A stretch of 64,000 bases of DNA from UBA993 sp964436815 (GCA_964436815.1 CAYTER010000003.1:15580-79579); one strand, 5' to 3'; positions 1 through 9,645 are shown, counted from the first letter of the stretch. Numbers and translations: made by a program. Notes: a model not told the origin generated them from the sequence alone.

Positions 1-1
1 G

Positions 2-1159
2 GACAAAATGGCCGGCAGGCACGGCAACAAAGGGGTCATTGCCCGCATATTGCCTGAAGAGGATATGCCTTTTCTGCCTGACGGCACCTCGCTTGATATT
101 GTGCTTAACCCGCTTGGAGTTCCATCGCGGATGAATATCGGACAGGTGCTGGAAACGCACCTTGGTTGGGCTTCAAAAACCCTGGGGCTCAAGATTGCCT
201 CGCCCGTTTTTGACGGCGCGACCGAGGAAGATGTTTTTAACTGCCTGAAGGAGGCTTCCCTGCCGGCTAACGGAAAGACAATTCTCTTCGACGGCCGGAC
301 AGGAGAACAGTTTGATGAACCGATAACCGTCGGTTATGCCTATATGCTAAAACTGGCTCACCTGGTCGATGACAAGATTCATGCCCGTTCAACAGGCCCG
401 TACTCACTTGTAACCCAGCAGCCGCTGGGTGGTAAAGCCCAGTTTGGCGGGCAGCGGTTTGGAGAGATGGAAGTCTGGGCTCTTGAAGCATACGGTGCGG
501 CCTATACCCTGCAGGAAATCCTGACTGTTAAATCCGATGACGTTGTCGGCCGGGTTAAAACTTACGAAGCAATAGTCAAGGGAGAAAATATTCCTGAACC
601 AGGAGTGCCGGAATCTTTCAAGGTTTTGGTCAAGGAACTGCAGAGCCTCTGCTTAGATGTCCGGGTGCTCAGCGATGAAACCGGCGAGGTTGAAATCAAG
701 GAAGGTGATGATGATTCAGACTACCGCCGCCTTGATGTAAACATCGAAGGTATGGAGTCGGACGAAGATGATATCGATCGCTTTGTCTATCGCCGGGAGG
801 AAAAGCCGGATTTGAGTACAGCTGATGAAGCGGATGACGATGAGGAATGCCTCGATGAAGAAGACGACGAAGGTGAAGAAGAAACTGAAGAACTCGATCT
901 CGTCGAGGACGACGAAGAAGATAAAGCGCCGGTTGATCTTGTTGCTGAGACGGTACCGGCGGAAATAGATGAAGATGAAGTTGAAGAGGTTTCTTTAGAT
1001 GAGCTTGAAGAAGAAGAGGCGGAAGCCGTTGATGAGGACGAAGAAGAGCTCGAGCTGAAGCCTAAGCGTTCAGCCAAGAAAAAGAAATCCAAAAGGGTTC
1101 GGGAAGAAGAGTATGAAGACTTGGGCGACCTGGACGAGGACGAAGAAAGTATCTACTAG
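2..1159 (+). CDS. rpoB: RNA polymerase beta subunit, C-terminal part (5' truncated)
   Basis: This is the C-terminal third of the catalytic beta subunit of RNA polymerase; the gene begins before the window and the frame is open from the first bases. It opens with the conserved DKMAGRHGNKG block, and further on has the typical beta end (LGGKAQFGGQRFGEMEVWALEA, then ESFKVLVKELQSL). A usual beta subunit would end around nt 700. Here about 150 more residues follow, almost all Asp and Glu, with one basic patch (KPKRSAKKKKSKRVR) near the end. The tail is in frame and has no stop until TAG. rpoC follows 34 nt later. The identity is certain; the role of the acidic tail is unknown. Confidence 0.97.
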   Translation, partial: DKMAGRHGNKGVIARILPEEDMPFLPDGTSLDIVLNPLGVPSRMNIGQVLETHLGWASKTLGLKIASPVFDGATEEDVFNCLKEASLPANGKTILFDGRTGEQFDEPITVGYAYMLKLAHLVDDKIHARSTGPYSLVTQQPLGGKAQFGGQRFGEMEVWALEAYGAAYTLQEILTVKSDDVVGRVKTYEAIVKGENIPEPGVPESFKVLVKELQSLCLDVRVLSDETGEVEIKEGDDDSDYRRLDVNIEGMESDEDDIDRFVYRREEKPDLSTADEADDDEECLDEEDDEGEEETEELDLVEDDEEDKAPVDLVAETVPAEIDEDEVEEVSLDELEEEEAEAVDEDEEELELKPKRSAKKKKSKRVREEEYEDLGDLDEDEESIY

Positions 1160-1193
1160 TAGCACAGGATAACCCCTGGCGAAAGGAGAGATC

Positions 1194-4100
1194 TTGTTGT
1201 TGGATGTAAATAATTTTGATGCCCTGAAAATTGGTTTGGCGTCATCTGAACAAATTAGAGCCTGGTCGCGCGGTGAGGTTAAGAAACCGGAGACGATCAA
1301 CTACCGAACTCTTAAGCCTGAGCGGGAAGGTCTGTTCTGCGAAAAAATATTCGGACCGCAAAAAGACTGGGAATGCCATTGCGGAAAATACAAAAGGGTT
1401 CGCTATCGCGGTATAGTCTGCGACCGGTGTGGGGTTGAGGTCACCAGGGCCAAGGTTCGTCGCGAAAGAATGGGCCACATTGAACTGGCCGCCCCGGTAT
1501 CGCATATCTGGTATTTCAAGGGCATCCCCAGCCGTATGGGGCTTTTACTGGACATGTCGCCCCGCGCCCTTGAGAAGGTCCTTTACTTTGCAGCCTACGT
1601 GGTCATTGATCCCGGCGACACCTATTTAAGCAAGAAACAGCTATTAACCGAGGTTGAATACCGGGAGTATTTTGATAAATACCAGGCGCTGTTCAAGAGC
1701 GGTAAAGGGTTTAAAGCTGAAATGGGAGCTGAGGCGGTTAAAAAACTGCTGGCCGGCCTCGATCTGGACGAGATTGCCGAAGAACTGCGTGAAGAGCTGC
1801 TCAGTTCCAGCGGCCAGAAAAAAGTAAGGGCAATCCGCCGCCTTGAGGTGGTCGAAGCATTTCGCCAGTCAGGCAACAATCCTACCTGGATGATCCTTGA
1901 TGCTATCCCTGTGATTCCGCCCGACCTGCGACCTATGGTGCAGCTCGACGGTGGCCGTTTTGCCACCTCCGACTTAAACGATCTCTATCGCCGGGTCATT
2001 AACCGTAATAACCGTTTAAAGCGGCTGTTAGATCTTGGCGCACCTGATATTATTGTCCGGAACGAAAAGAGAATGCTGCAGGAAGCGGTTGACGCCCTGA
2101 TCGACAACGGCCGGCGCGGCCGTCCGGTAACCGGTCCGGGAAACCGCCCGCTAAAATCTTTAAGTGACATGCTCAAGGGAAAACAAGGCCGCTTTCGCCA
2201 GAACCTGCTTGGTAAACGCGTTGACTACTCAGGCCGTTCCGTGATTGTGGTCGGTCCCGAACTTAAACTTTACCAGTGCGGATTACCGAAAGAGATGGCC
2301 TTAGAGCTCTTTAAGCCTTTTGTGATGAAGCGTTTGGTCCAGGAAGGTCTGGCGCATAATATCAAGAGCGCCAAGCGCATGGTTGAAAAAGTGCGTCCCG
2401 AAGTATGGGATGTGCTCGAAGAGGTAATCAAGGATCATCCCGTACTGCTCAACCGGGCCCCGACCCTGCACCGCCTGGGGATTCAGGCTTTTGAGCCGGT
2501 GCTGGTTGAAGGGCGGGCAATTCAGATTCACCCGCTGGTTTGTGCTGCCTATAACGCCGATTTCGACGGCGACCAGATGGCTGTGCATGTGCCACTTTCG
2601 GCTGAAGCCCAGGCTGAAGCGCGCCTGCTGATGCTGTCGGCCCATAATATTCTTAACCCCAAAGACGGTCGTCCGGTAACCACCCCGACCCAGGACATGG
2701 TTCTCGGTTGTTACTACCTGACCCTGGAAAAAGACGGGGCACGCGGTGAAGGCAAAGTATTCGGTGATACGGAAGAAGCGGTTATGGCTTTCGAATTGGG
2801 TTACCTCGATCTGCACGCGCGTATTTTAATCCGGGTGTCAGGTTTCAAAGGACGCGATTTTGTGCGTCGTAAAAAATATTTGCTCACAACTGTCGGCAAG
2901 GTAATCTTTAATGATGTTTTCCCGAAAGATTTTCCTTATATGAATAATGCCGACTTTGCCAATTCACTGCCGGAGGAAAGTTTTGTACCGCTTAAAAATT
3001 TAGATCCTCAGAAGCTGTTAGCTTCACGTCCGCGCTACAAGGCGATTAAAAAAGATTTTCTCGCCGAGCTGATAGCCCGTTGTTACAGGATGTACGGCAA
3101 TACCAAGACCGCGGAGATTTTAGATCAGGTTAAAAAGCTGGGCTTTCACTACGCTACGCGGGCCGGTGTTACCGTTGCGGTTGATGATATTGTCATCCCG
3201 CCGCAGAAAAAGGAGATTCTCTTATTGGCGGAGGAAAAGGTTGACAATACGGAGCAGCAGTATGCTCACGGTCTGATCACTGAAAAAGAGCGCTATGACC
3301 GGGTTATTGAGATCTGGGGCCAGGCCAAAGATGAGGTTTCAAAAGCACTGATGAGCGGCCTTGATGAACTCAACCCGATTTACATGATGGCCCACTCCGG
3401 CGCCCGCGGTAATGAATCGCAGATTACCCAGCTGGCCGGTATGCGCGGATTGATGGCTGACCCGACCGGCCGCATCATGGATATCCCGATCAAGGCCAAT
3501 TTCCGCGAAGGCTTGACCGTTATTGAATTCTTTATCTCCACTCATGGCGCCCGTAAGGGTTTGGCTGACACGGCTTTGAAGACGGCGAACTCAGGGTACC
3601 TGACCCGCCGTCTGGTTGACGTTGTGCAGGATGTAATCATCCGCGAAGACGACTGCGGAACCGGTCAGTCAATCGGTTTGAGCGAGTTTCTTGATAAGGA
3701 AGAGGACCTGGTAGATGCGGTTGTGCGCCTGGTTGGCCGTTATACCATGGAACCGGTTTATCATCCTGAAAGCGGCGAAGTGTTGATTGAAGCAGATACT
3801 TTGATCACCGAGGATTTGGCTGCCCAGGTAGCCGAGCTTGGTATAACCGAAGTACGCTTCCGCTCCGCCCTGACCTGTAAAACCCGTCACGGGGTATGTG
3901 TTAAATGTTACGGCCGTGACCTGGCCAGTGGCAATATTGTCAATGTCGGTGAAGCGGTGGGTATTATAGCTGCTCAGTCAATCGGCGAGCCCGGTACCCA
4001 GTTGACAATGAGAACATTTCATACCGGTGGAGTAGCCGGGGATGATATCACCCAGGGTCTGCCCAGGGTTGAAGAACTGTTTGAAGCGCGCAAACCAAAA

Positions 4101-4901
4101 GGCCAATCGCTGATTGCCGAAATTGCCGGCGAGGTTGAAGTTTTGGAAACACGCTACAAGCGTGAAATCCGCATTACCTCTGAACATGGCGATAACCGGG
4201 TTTATGCTATTCCTTACGGGGCGCGGATTAAAGTTGAGAACGGTGAAAGTGTCAGCGCCGGTGACGAGCTAACTGAAGGTTCGATTAACCCCCATGAGCT
4301 GTTAAAAGTTAAAGGGGTGCGCGGTGTCCAGCTCTACCTCCTAAAAGAGGTCCAGTGGGTTTACAAGATGCAGGGTGTCGATATCAACGATAAACATATT
4401 GAAATTATCGTTCGCCAGATGCTGAAGAAAGTAAAAGTCGAAGATCCCGGTGATACCGATCTTCTGCCCGGAGGTATGTTGGACAGCTACCTTTTTGAAG
4501 AAATCAATGCTGGAACAGTAGAGGCAGGAGGTCGTCCGGCTTTAGCCCGTCCGCTCCTGCTCGGAATCACCAAAACATCACTGGCTACTGAATCGTTTCT
4601 GTCCGCCGCATCCTTCCAGGAGACAACCCGTGTGCTGACTGAGGCATCGATTAAAGGTCGTAAGGATCACCTGCTCGGCTTGAAGGAAAACGTGATCATC
4701 GGCAAACTGATTCCGGCCGGCACAGGAATGAACCGTTACCGCAGTATCGAGGTTCATCCGGAAGGTTATGAACCGGAAGCGGAACCGGAGGAAGCACTTG
4801 AAGTAGATTTAGGTTTGGATATCGAAGAAACAGCAATTGCCGCCGCGGCCGATCAGAGGCCTGAGCGGGTTGAAGAAGATCCCGAAATCTTTGAGGATTA
4901 A
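1194..4901 (+). CDS. rpoC: DNA-directed RNA polymerase beta' subunit
   Basis: Beta' subunit of RNA polymerase, 1235 aa, within the normal range for Firmicutes. It starts at TTG 1194 behind GAAAGGAGAG. The N-terminal zinc ribbon is near residues 61-80 (CHCGKYKR ... CDRCGVEV). The catalytic magnesium loop NADFDGD is at about 454-460. The second zinc site uses Cys near 820 and the CKTRHGVCVKC cluster near 895-905. The last 40 or so residues are acidic (EPEAEPEEALEVDLGLDIEE), echoing the acidic tail on the neighbouring beta subunit. It is probably cotranscribed with rpoB. The next gene has its own promoter directly after the rpoC stop. Confidence 0.98.
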   Translation: MLLDVNNFDALKIGLASSEQIRAWSRGEVKKPETINYRTLKPEREGLFCEKIFGPQKDWECHCGKYKRVRYRGIVCDRCGVEVTRAKVRRERMGHIELAAPVSHIWYFKGIPSRMGLLLDMSPRALEKVLYFAAYVVIDPGDTYLSKKQLLTEVEYREYFDKYQALFKSGKGFKAEMGAEAVKKLLAGLDLDEIAEELREELLSSSGQKKVRAIRRLEVVEAFRQSGNNPTWMILDAIPVIPPDLRPMVQLDGGRFATSDLNDLYRRVINRNNRLKRLLDLGAPDIIVRNEKRMLQEAVDALIDNGRRGRPVTGPGNRPLKSLSDMLKGKQGRFRQNLLGKRVDYSGRSVIVVGPELKLYQCGLPKEMALELFKPFVMKRLVQEGLAHNIKSAKRMVEKVRPEVWDVLEEVIKDHPVLLNRAPTLHRLGIQAFEPVLVEGRAIQIHPLVCAAYNADFDGDQMAVHVPLSAEAQAEARLLMLSAHNILNPKDGRPVTTPTQDMVLGCYYLTLEKDGARGEGKVFGDTEEAVMAFELGYLDLHARILIRVSGFKGRDFVRRKKYLLTTVGKVIFNDVFPKDFPYMNNADFANSLPEESFVPLKNLDPQKLLASRPRYKAIKKDFLAELIARCYRMYGNTKTAEILDQVKKLGFHYATRAGVTVAVDDIVIPPQKKEILLLAEEKVDNTEQQYAHGLITEKERYDRVIEIWGQAKDEVSKALMSGLDELNPIYMMAHSGARGNESQITQLAGMRGLMADPTGRIMDIPIKANFREGLTVIEFFISTHGARKGLADTALKTANSGYLTRRLVDVVQDVIIREDDCGTGQSIGLSEFLDKEEDLVDAVVRLVGRYTMEPVYHPESGEVLIEADTLITEDLAAQVAELGITEVRFRSALTCKTRHGVCVKCYGRDLASGNIVNVGEAVGIIAAQSIGEPGTQLTMRTFHTGGVAGDDITQGLPRVEELFEARKPKGQSLIAEIAGEVEVLETRYKREIRITSEHGDNRVYAIPYGARIKVENGESVSAGDELTEGSINPHELLKVKGVRGVQLYLLKEVQWVYKMQGVDINDKHIEIIVRQMLKKVKVEDPGDTDLLPGGMLDSYLFEEINAGTVEAGGRPALARPLLLGITKTSLATESFLSAASFQETTRVLTEASIKGRKDHLLGLKENVIIGKLIPAGTGMNRYRSIEVHPEGYEPEAEPEEALEVDLGLDIEETAIAAAADQRPERVEEDPEIFED

Positions 4902-4915
4902 TCAGGATCTTTTAA

Positions 4916-4944
4916 TTGACAAGGTTCTCAGACGGTGATAGAAT
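4916..4944 (+). promoter_or_regulatory. Sigma-A promoter of the str operon
   Basis: TTGACA at 4916-4921, a 17-nt spacer and TAGAAT at 4939-4944 form a near-consensus vegetative promoter. It begins 14 nt after the rpoC stop and lies about 65 nt before the L7Ae-like gene. The same hexamer pair with the same spacing recurs before rplM and before the GntR gene. Experimental transcription start data are not available here. Confidence 0.8.
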
Positions 4945-5008
4945 CTTAAGGTGCGCCTGAAGGGCGTGCTCAATTAAGCTTGTAGATAAGGGATGGTGTA
5001 ACTTCCCG

Positions 5009-5257
5009 TTGGAAGAGCTGATCAGCAGCGCCCGGCAGAAAGTGGTCGGGGCCAAGCAAACCATTAAAGCCCTTGAAAAGGGAGAAGCTCTCCATGTTTT
5101 TGTGGCTGCGGATGCAGAAGATAAGGTAACAAGACCGGTACTCCAAATCTGCGAAACGAATGGCATCAAGCCTCATTATGTCGATACGATGCAGCAGCTA
5201 GGCAAAATGTGTGGAATAAAGGTTAAAGCAGCTGTAGCTGCCATTACAGAAGAATAA
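5009..5257 (+). CDS. rplGB: L7Ae/L30e-family ribosomal protein (YbxF-like)
   Basis: Small (82 aa) RNA-binding protein of the L7Ae/L30e/S12e/Gadd45 family, known in Bacilli as YbxF and thought to bind kink-turn RNA on or near the ribosome. The sequence shows the family pattern: GAKQTIKALEKGEA near the N-terminus, VFVAADAED in the middle, then GKMCGIKVKAAVAAI. Its place between rpoC and rpsL is the normal Firmicute position. It uses a TTG start at 5009 behind GGATGG, without a better ATG nearby. It is the first gene behind the promoter at 4916 and sits 13 nt before rpsL, so it is very likely cotranscribed with rpsL, rpsG and fusA. Confidence 0.9.
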   Translation: MEELISSARQKVVGAKQTIKALEKGEALHVFVAADAEDKVTRPVLQICETNGIKPHYVDTMQQLGKMCGIKVKAAVAAITEE

Positions 5258-5270
5258 AGGAGGTGGACTG

Positions 5271-5648
5271 ATGCCGACAATCAACCAGTTAGTGCGGAAA
5301 GGCCGCCAGCAGATTACCAAGAAATCGTCTGCACCGGCCCTCGATCGTTCCCCGCAAAAAAGAGGAGTATGCACGAGAGTATCGACCACTACACCGAAGA
5401 AACCGAACTCTGCCCTACGTAAAATTGCCAGAGTCCGCCTGACCAATGGAGTCGAAGTGACTGCCTATATCCCCGGAATCGGGCATAACCTGCAGGAACA
5501 CTCAGTGGTTCTGGTCAGGGGTGGCAGGGTTAAAGACTTGCCCGGTGTCCGCTATCACCTGGTACGGGGCGCTCTCGATTCTGCCGGCGTTGAAAACCGG
5601 TCGCAGGGACGTTCGAAGTACGGCACAAAGCGGCCGAAGAAGCAGTAA
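5271..5648 (+). CDS. rpsL: 30S ribosomal protein S12
   Basis: S12 of the small-subunit decoding centre, 125 aa. It begins MPTINQLVRKGR and carries the hallmark segments TTPKKPNSALRKIARVRLTN and the PGIGHNLQEHSVVLVRGGR loop, the two regions where streptomycin-resistance changes are known in other bacteria. The lysine in PKKPNSALRK is the common wild-type residue. ATG start at 5271 behind AAGGAGGTGG. It is the second gene of the str operon, followed by rpsG after 24 nt. Confidence 0.98.
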   Translation: MPTINQLVRKGRQQITKKSSAPALDRSPQKRGVCTRVSTTTPKKPNSALRKIARVRLTNGVEVTAYIPGIGHNLQEHSVVLVRGGRVKDLPGVRYHLVRGALDSAGVENRSQGRSKYGTKRPKKQ

Positions 5649-5672
5649 ATAAGTAAGGAGCGGATGAAAAAG

Positions 5673-6143
5673 ATGCCACGAAAAGGACCTGTTGCAAAAA
5701 GAGATATCCTGGCGGATCCAGTTTATAACAGCAAGCTGGTGACCCGGTTTGTTAACAAGCTGATGTTTGACGGCCAGCGGGGAACAGCCCAGGAGATCAT
5801 TTATGATGCTTTTGAAATCATCCGGGAAAAAATGGGGAAAGACCCGCACGAAGTTTTTGAAACCGCGATGCGTAATGTTTCTCCAGTTCTGGAAGTTAAG
5901 CCGCGCCGGGTTGGCGGGGCTACTTACCAGGTTCCGGTTGAAGTTAATACAAACCGTAAAAACATTTTAGCTATTCGCTGGATTATTAATTTCGCCCGGG
6001 CACGCGGTGAAAAAACCATGGCCCAGCGCCTGGCTGGAGAACTGATGGATGCCGCCAATAATATGGGCGGATCGATCAAGAAAAAAGAAGATACGCACAA
6101 GATGGCAGAGTCAAACAAGGCTTTTGCCCACTACCGCTGGTAG
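5673..6143 (+). CDS. rpsG: 30S ribosomal protein S7
   Basis: S7, the assembly protein that nucleates the 3' domain of 16S rRNA, 156 aa. I chose ATG 5673 (MPRKGPVAKRDILADP) because it gives the usual length and N-terminus. An ATG nine bases upstream (5664) is in frame but lies only 3 nt from the AAGGAG sequence. Typical motifs are KLVTRFVNKLMFDGQRGTAQ, VKPRRVGGATYQVPVEV and the C-terminal NKAFAHYRW. It follows rpsL and precedes fusA by about 97 nt. Confidence 0.96.
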   Translation: MPRKGPVAKRDILADPVYNSKLVTRFVNKLMFDGQRGTAQEIIYDAFEIIREKMGKDPHEVFETAMRNVSPVLEVKPRRVGGATYQVPVEVNTNRKNILAIRWIINFARARGEKTMAQRLAGELMDAANNMGGSIKKKEDTHKMAESNKAFAHYRW

Positions 6144-6240
6144 ATCTTAGCGAACAGTTATTATTAAAGATAGAGGCGCAGATTTTAAAGGTTTTTAATT
6201 TTAACAGCCGCTAATCTTCGCTTTTGAAAGGAGGGAAGAA

Positions 6241-8319
6241 ATGAGCAAGGAAGCACAGTTGGAGCAGATCAGGAATATTGGTATTGCCGCTCATATTGAT
6301 GCCGGTAAGACGACCACCACAGAACGGATTTTATTTTACACCGGTCGCCTGCACAAACTCGGTGAAGTTCATGATGGCAATGCAACCATGGACTGGATGG
6401 TTCAGGAGCAGGAACGCGGTATAACCATTACCAGCGCTGCTACATCATGCCGGTGGAGAGAAAGTTTAATTAATATTATCGATACACCCGGACACGTGGA
6501 CTTTACGGTCGAGGTTGAACGTTCACTCAGAGTGTTGGATGGCATGATTGCTATCTTCTGTGCCAAAGGTGGGGTTGAGCCTCAGTCTGAAACAGTATGG
6601 CGACAGGCAGACCGCTACCATGTCCCGCGTTTGGCCTATATCAACAAGATGGATATGGTCGGGGCCGATTTCTTTAACGTTTTACGCCAGCTGCAGGAAA
6701 GACTCCATGCTCAGGCCCTTCCCCTGCAACTGCCAATCGGATCGGAAAGCGAGTTTTCCGGAGTAGTTGATCTGATTACCGAGCGGGCCATTGTCTATGA
6801 AGACGATCTGGGGACGCACAGCACGGAAACTGATATCCCCGAGACCATGAAAGAACAGGTTGCCGATTACCGGGAGAAGATCCTTGAACTGGTTGCCGAT
6901 TATGACGATACCGTAATGGAAAAGTATTTTAATGGTGAAAAAATCAGCCCCGAGGAATGTTACCGGGCTTTGCGCAAGGCCACTATTTATCACAACCTGG
7001 TCCCGGTGCTCTGCGGATCTTCATATAAGAATAAAGGTGTGCAGCCGCTGCTTGATGCTGTAGTACATTACCTGCCTTCACCAATCGATGTCGGCGCGGT
7101 TAAGGGGTTTAACCCGCATAACGGGGAAGAGGATTTTCGCCTGCCGGCAGTTGATGCTCCCTTCGCGGCATTGGTCTTTAAGATCATGGTTGATCCATTC
7201 GTTGGTAAACTGGCTTTTGCCCGCATTTATTCAGGTTCCCTGGAGAAGGGCTCAGTTGTCCTTAATGCCGCTCGCCAGAAAAGACAACGCATCAGCCGTC
7301 TGATCCGGATGCATGCCAACTTCAGGGAAGAGATCGACCGGGCTCAGACTGGCGACATTCTGGCCATTATCGGGCCGAAAGAGATCAGCACCGGCGACAC
7401 CCTGTGCGCTCTCGACAAACCGATCATTTTAGAAAATATTCAGTTTCCGGAACCGGTTATCTCGGTAGCCATTGAGCCGAAAACCAAGGCCGACCAGGAT
7501 AAAATGTCTTTGTCCATGCAGCAGTTAGCTGAAGAAGATCCTACTTTCCAGGTTCACAGCGATCAAGATACGGGGCAGACAATTATCTCCGGTATGGGCG
7601 AGCTGCACCTGGAGATAATCGTTGACCGCCTGCTGCGTGAATTTAAGGTACAGGCCAATGTCGGTAAACCGCAGGTGGCTTATAAGGAAACAATTTTAAG
7701 CGAAACCAAAGCTGAAGGACGATTTGTCCGTCAGTCCGGAGGACGCGGCCAGTTCGGCCATGTGGTAATTGAGCTTTCGCCGCTGGAACCTGGCGGAGGT
7801 TTTGCCTTTGAGAGTAAAATTGTTGGCGGAGTTATTCCCAAAGATTTCATTCCCGCAGTGGAATCAGGTCTGAAAGAAGCGGCTCTTAACGGCATTCTAG
7901 CCGGATACCCGGTTATTGACATTAAGGCGACCCTGGTAGACGGTTCATACCATGAGGTTGACTCGTCTGAACTGGCCTTCAAAATTGCTGCTTCCAAAGC
8001 CCTGAAAGCAGCGCTTGCCAAGGCTAAGCCGGTGCTGTTGGAACCGGTAATGAAAGTGGAAGTATCTGCTCCGGAAGAATATCTGGGTGATATTATCGGT
8101 GATTTTACCGGACGGCGCGGCCGGATCCTCGGCACGGAAATGAAAAGCGGTCAGCAGGTGGTCAGGGGAGTTGTTCCCCTGAATGAAATATTTGGTTACG
8201 CCACGGAACTGCGTTCGCACACCCAGGGCCGCGGAGTTTATAATATGGAGTTTTACCGTTACGAAGAGGTACCACAGAGCATCGCTCAGAAAATAATCAC
8301 TCAAAGTGTTACTTATTAA
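6241..8319 (+). CDS. fusA: Translation elongation factor G
   Basis: EF-G, the GTPase that drives ribosome translocation, 692 aa, the standard length. The G1 motif AHIDAGKTT is at residues 17-25, followed by DTPGHVDF (G3) and NKMD (G4). Domain IV shows GRFVRQSGGRGQFGHVVIE and domain V ends with TQGRGVYNMEF. ATG start at 6241 behind a strong AAAGGAGGG. The 97-nt gap after rpsG has no convincing promoter or terminator. It completes the str operon together with tuf 19 nt downstream. Confidence 0.98.
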   Translation: MSKEAQLEQIRNIGIAAHIDAGKTTTTERILFYTGRLHKLGEVHDGNATMDWMVQEQERGITITSAATSCRWRESLINIIDTPGHVDFTVEVERSLRVLDGMIAIFCAKGGVEPQSETVWRQADRYHVPRLAYINKMDMVGADFFNVLRQLQERLHAQALPLQLPIGSESEFSGVVDLITERAIVYEDDLGTHSTETDIPETMKEQVADYREKILELVADYDDTVMEKYFNGEKISPEECYRALRKATIYHNLVPVLCGSSYKNKGVQPLLDAVVHYLPSPIDVGAVKGFNPHNGEEDFRLPAVDAPFAALVFKIMVDPFVGKLAFARIYSGSLEKGSVVLNAARQKRQRISRLIRMHANFREEIDRAQTGDILAIIGPKEISTGDTLCALDKPIILENIQFPEPVISVAIEPKTKADQDKMSLSMQQLAEEDPTFQVHSDQDTGQTIISGMGELHLEIIVDRLLREFKVQANVGKPQVAYKETILSETKAEGRFVRQSGGRGQFGHVVIELSPLEPGGGFAFESKIVGGVIPKDFIPAVESGLKEAALNGILAGYPVIDIKATLVDGSYHEVDSSELAFKIAASKALKAALAKAKPVLLEPVMKVEVSAPEEYLGDIIGDFTGRRGRILGTEMKSGQQVVRGVVPLNEIFGYATELRSHTQGRGVYNMEFYRYEEVPQSIAQKIITQSVTY

Positions 8320-8338
8320 TTTTGGAGGTGTAATTTAA

Positions 8339-9541
8339 TTGGCTAAGAAGAAGTTTGAGCGGACGAAGCCGCACGTAAACGTAGGGACGATTGGTCACGT
8401 GGACCACGGCAAGACGACACTGACGGCGGCGATGACAGCATGTTTATCGAGTGCCGGACTGGCAAATAAGACCTCGTTTGACGAGATCGACAAGGCGCCG
8501 GAAGAAAAAGAAAGAGGCATAACCATTGCGACAGCGCACGTGGAATATGAAAGTGAAAACCGCCACTATGCGCACGTAGACTGCCCCGGGCACGCTGACT
8601 ATGTGAAGAACATGATCACCGGAGCGGCGCAGATGGACGGAGCGATCCTGGTTGTATCGGCTGCGGACGGCCCGATGCCGCAGACCCGGGAACACATTTT
8701 ACTTTCCCGTCAGGTAGGCGTTCCCTATATTATTGTCTTTTTGAACAAAGCCGATATGGTGGACGACCCTGAACTCTTAGAATTAGTCGAGATGGAAGTA
8801 AGAGACCTCTTAAGCGAATATGAATTCCCCGGAGACGACACCCCGGTGATTACCGGTTCAGCCCTTAAAGCAGGCGAATGCGGCTGCGGTGGTAAAGACT
8901 GCGAATGCTGCAAACCGATCTGGGACTTAGTAGACGCGCTTGACAACTATATTCCGATGCCCGAGCGTGAAAAAGACAAGCCCTTCTCCATGCCGATCGA
9001 AGACGTCTTTTCGATTACCGGCCGCGGCACCGTGGTCACCGGCAGAGTGGAAAGAGGCCAGATTAAAGTTGGCGATGAAGTCGAAATCGTCGGTTTTGAA
9101 GAAAAGCCGCGCAAAACCGTAGCCACCGGTGTGGAAATGTTCCGCAAGCTGATGGATTACGCTGAAGCAGGCGACAACATTGGTGTCCTCTTACGCGGGA
9201 TAGACCGTGAATCGGTAGAGCGGGGTCAGGTCTTGGCCAAGCCCGGCACGATCAAGCCGCACACTGACTTTAAAGCCGAAGTCTACGTGCTGAAGAAAGA
9301 AGAAGGCGGCCGCCACACCCCGTTTTTCCAGGGTTACCGTCCGCAGTTCTACTTCCGCACCACCGATGTTACCGGCAATATCAACCTGCCTGAAGGTATG
9401 GAGATGGTCATGCCCGGTGACAACGTGAACATGGATATTCAGCTGATCACCCCGATCGCGATCGAGGAAGGCGTGCGTTTCGCGATTCGCGAAGGCGGCC
9501 GGACCGTCGGCGCCGGAGTGGTCACCGCTGTCAAAGAGTAA
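8339..9541 (+). CDS. tuf: Translation elongation factor Tu
   Basis: EF-Tu, which carries aminoacyl-tRNA to the ribosome, 400 aa. TTG start at 8339 behind TTGGAGGTG. G1 GHVDHGKTT at 19-27, DCPGHADY and NKADMV are all present. The end of the G domain carries an unusual Cys-rich stretch, ECGCGGKDCECC, with Cys at 181, 183, 188, 190 and 191, directly before the IWDLVDALD helix. Most EF-Tu proteins lack it; similar Cys-containing inserts are, to my recollection, seen in some clostridial EF-Tu. It could bind metal or form disulfides, but this is inference. It lies between fusA and the S10 operon. Confidence 0.97.
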   Translation: MAKKKFERTKPHVNVGTIGHVDHGKTTLTAAMTACLSSAGLANKTSFDEIDKAPEEKERGITIATAHVEYESENRHYAHVDCPGHADYVKNMITGAAQMDGAILVVSAADGPMPQTREHILLSRQVGVPYIIVFLNKADMVDDPELLELVEMEVRDLLSEYEFPGDDTPVITGSALKAGECGCGGKDCECCKPIWDLVDALDNYIPMPEREKDKPFSMPIEDVFSITGRGTVVTGRVERGQIKVGDEVEIVGFEEKPRKTVATGVEMFRKLMDYAEAGDNIGVLLRGIDRESVERGQVLAKPGTIKPHTDFKAEVYVLKKEEGGRHTPFFQGYRPQFYFRTTDVTGNINLPEGMEMVMPGDNVNMDIQLITPIAIEEGVRFAIREGGRTVGAGVVTAVKE

Positions 9542-9574
9542 GCGATGCAGCAAACCAGCGATGAAGTAGAAGGT

Positions 9575-9601
9575 TGCCGGGTTACTGCCCGGGGAATTTT
9601 T
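9575..9601 (+). terminator. Weak hairpin with short T-run between tuf and rpsJ
   Basis: CCGGG at 9577-9581 pairs with CCCGG at 9588-9592 around a 6-nt loop, followed by GGAATTTTTA. The stem is short, so it is at best a partial terminator or attenuator between the str and S10 operons. No clear promoter was seen in the remaining 45 nt before rpsJ. Confidence 0.35.
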
Positions 9602-9645
9602 ACGGAGCAGCTCTGATTGAATCAGGCGATAAGGAGGATTCATTA

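Noticed and set aside
787..1092. Serine-rich reading frame on the minus strand
   Set aside because: It is the mirror of the GAA/GAT-rich acidic tail of rpoB; no start signal and only low-complexity Ser.
2301..2816. 171-aa minus-strand frame inside rpoC
   Set aside because: Antisense shadow of a highly conserved gene, with no ribosome binding site and no family features.
9191..9643. 150-aa minus-strand frame over tuf
   Set aside because: Antisense shadow of tuf; the plus-strand gene is certain.
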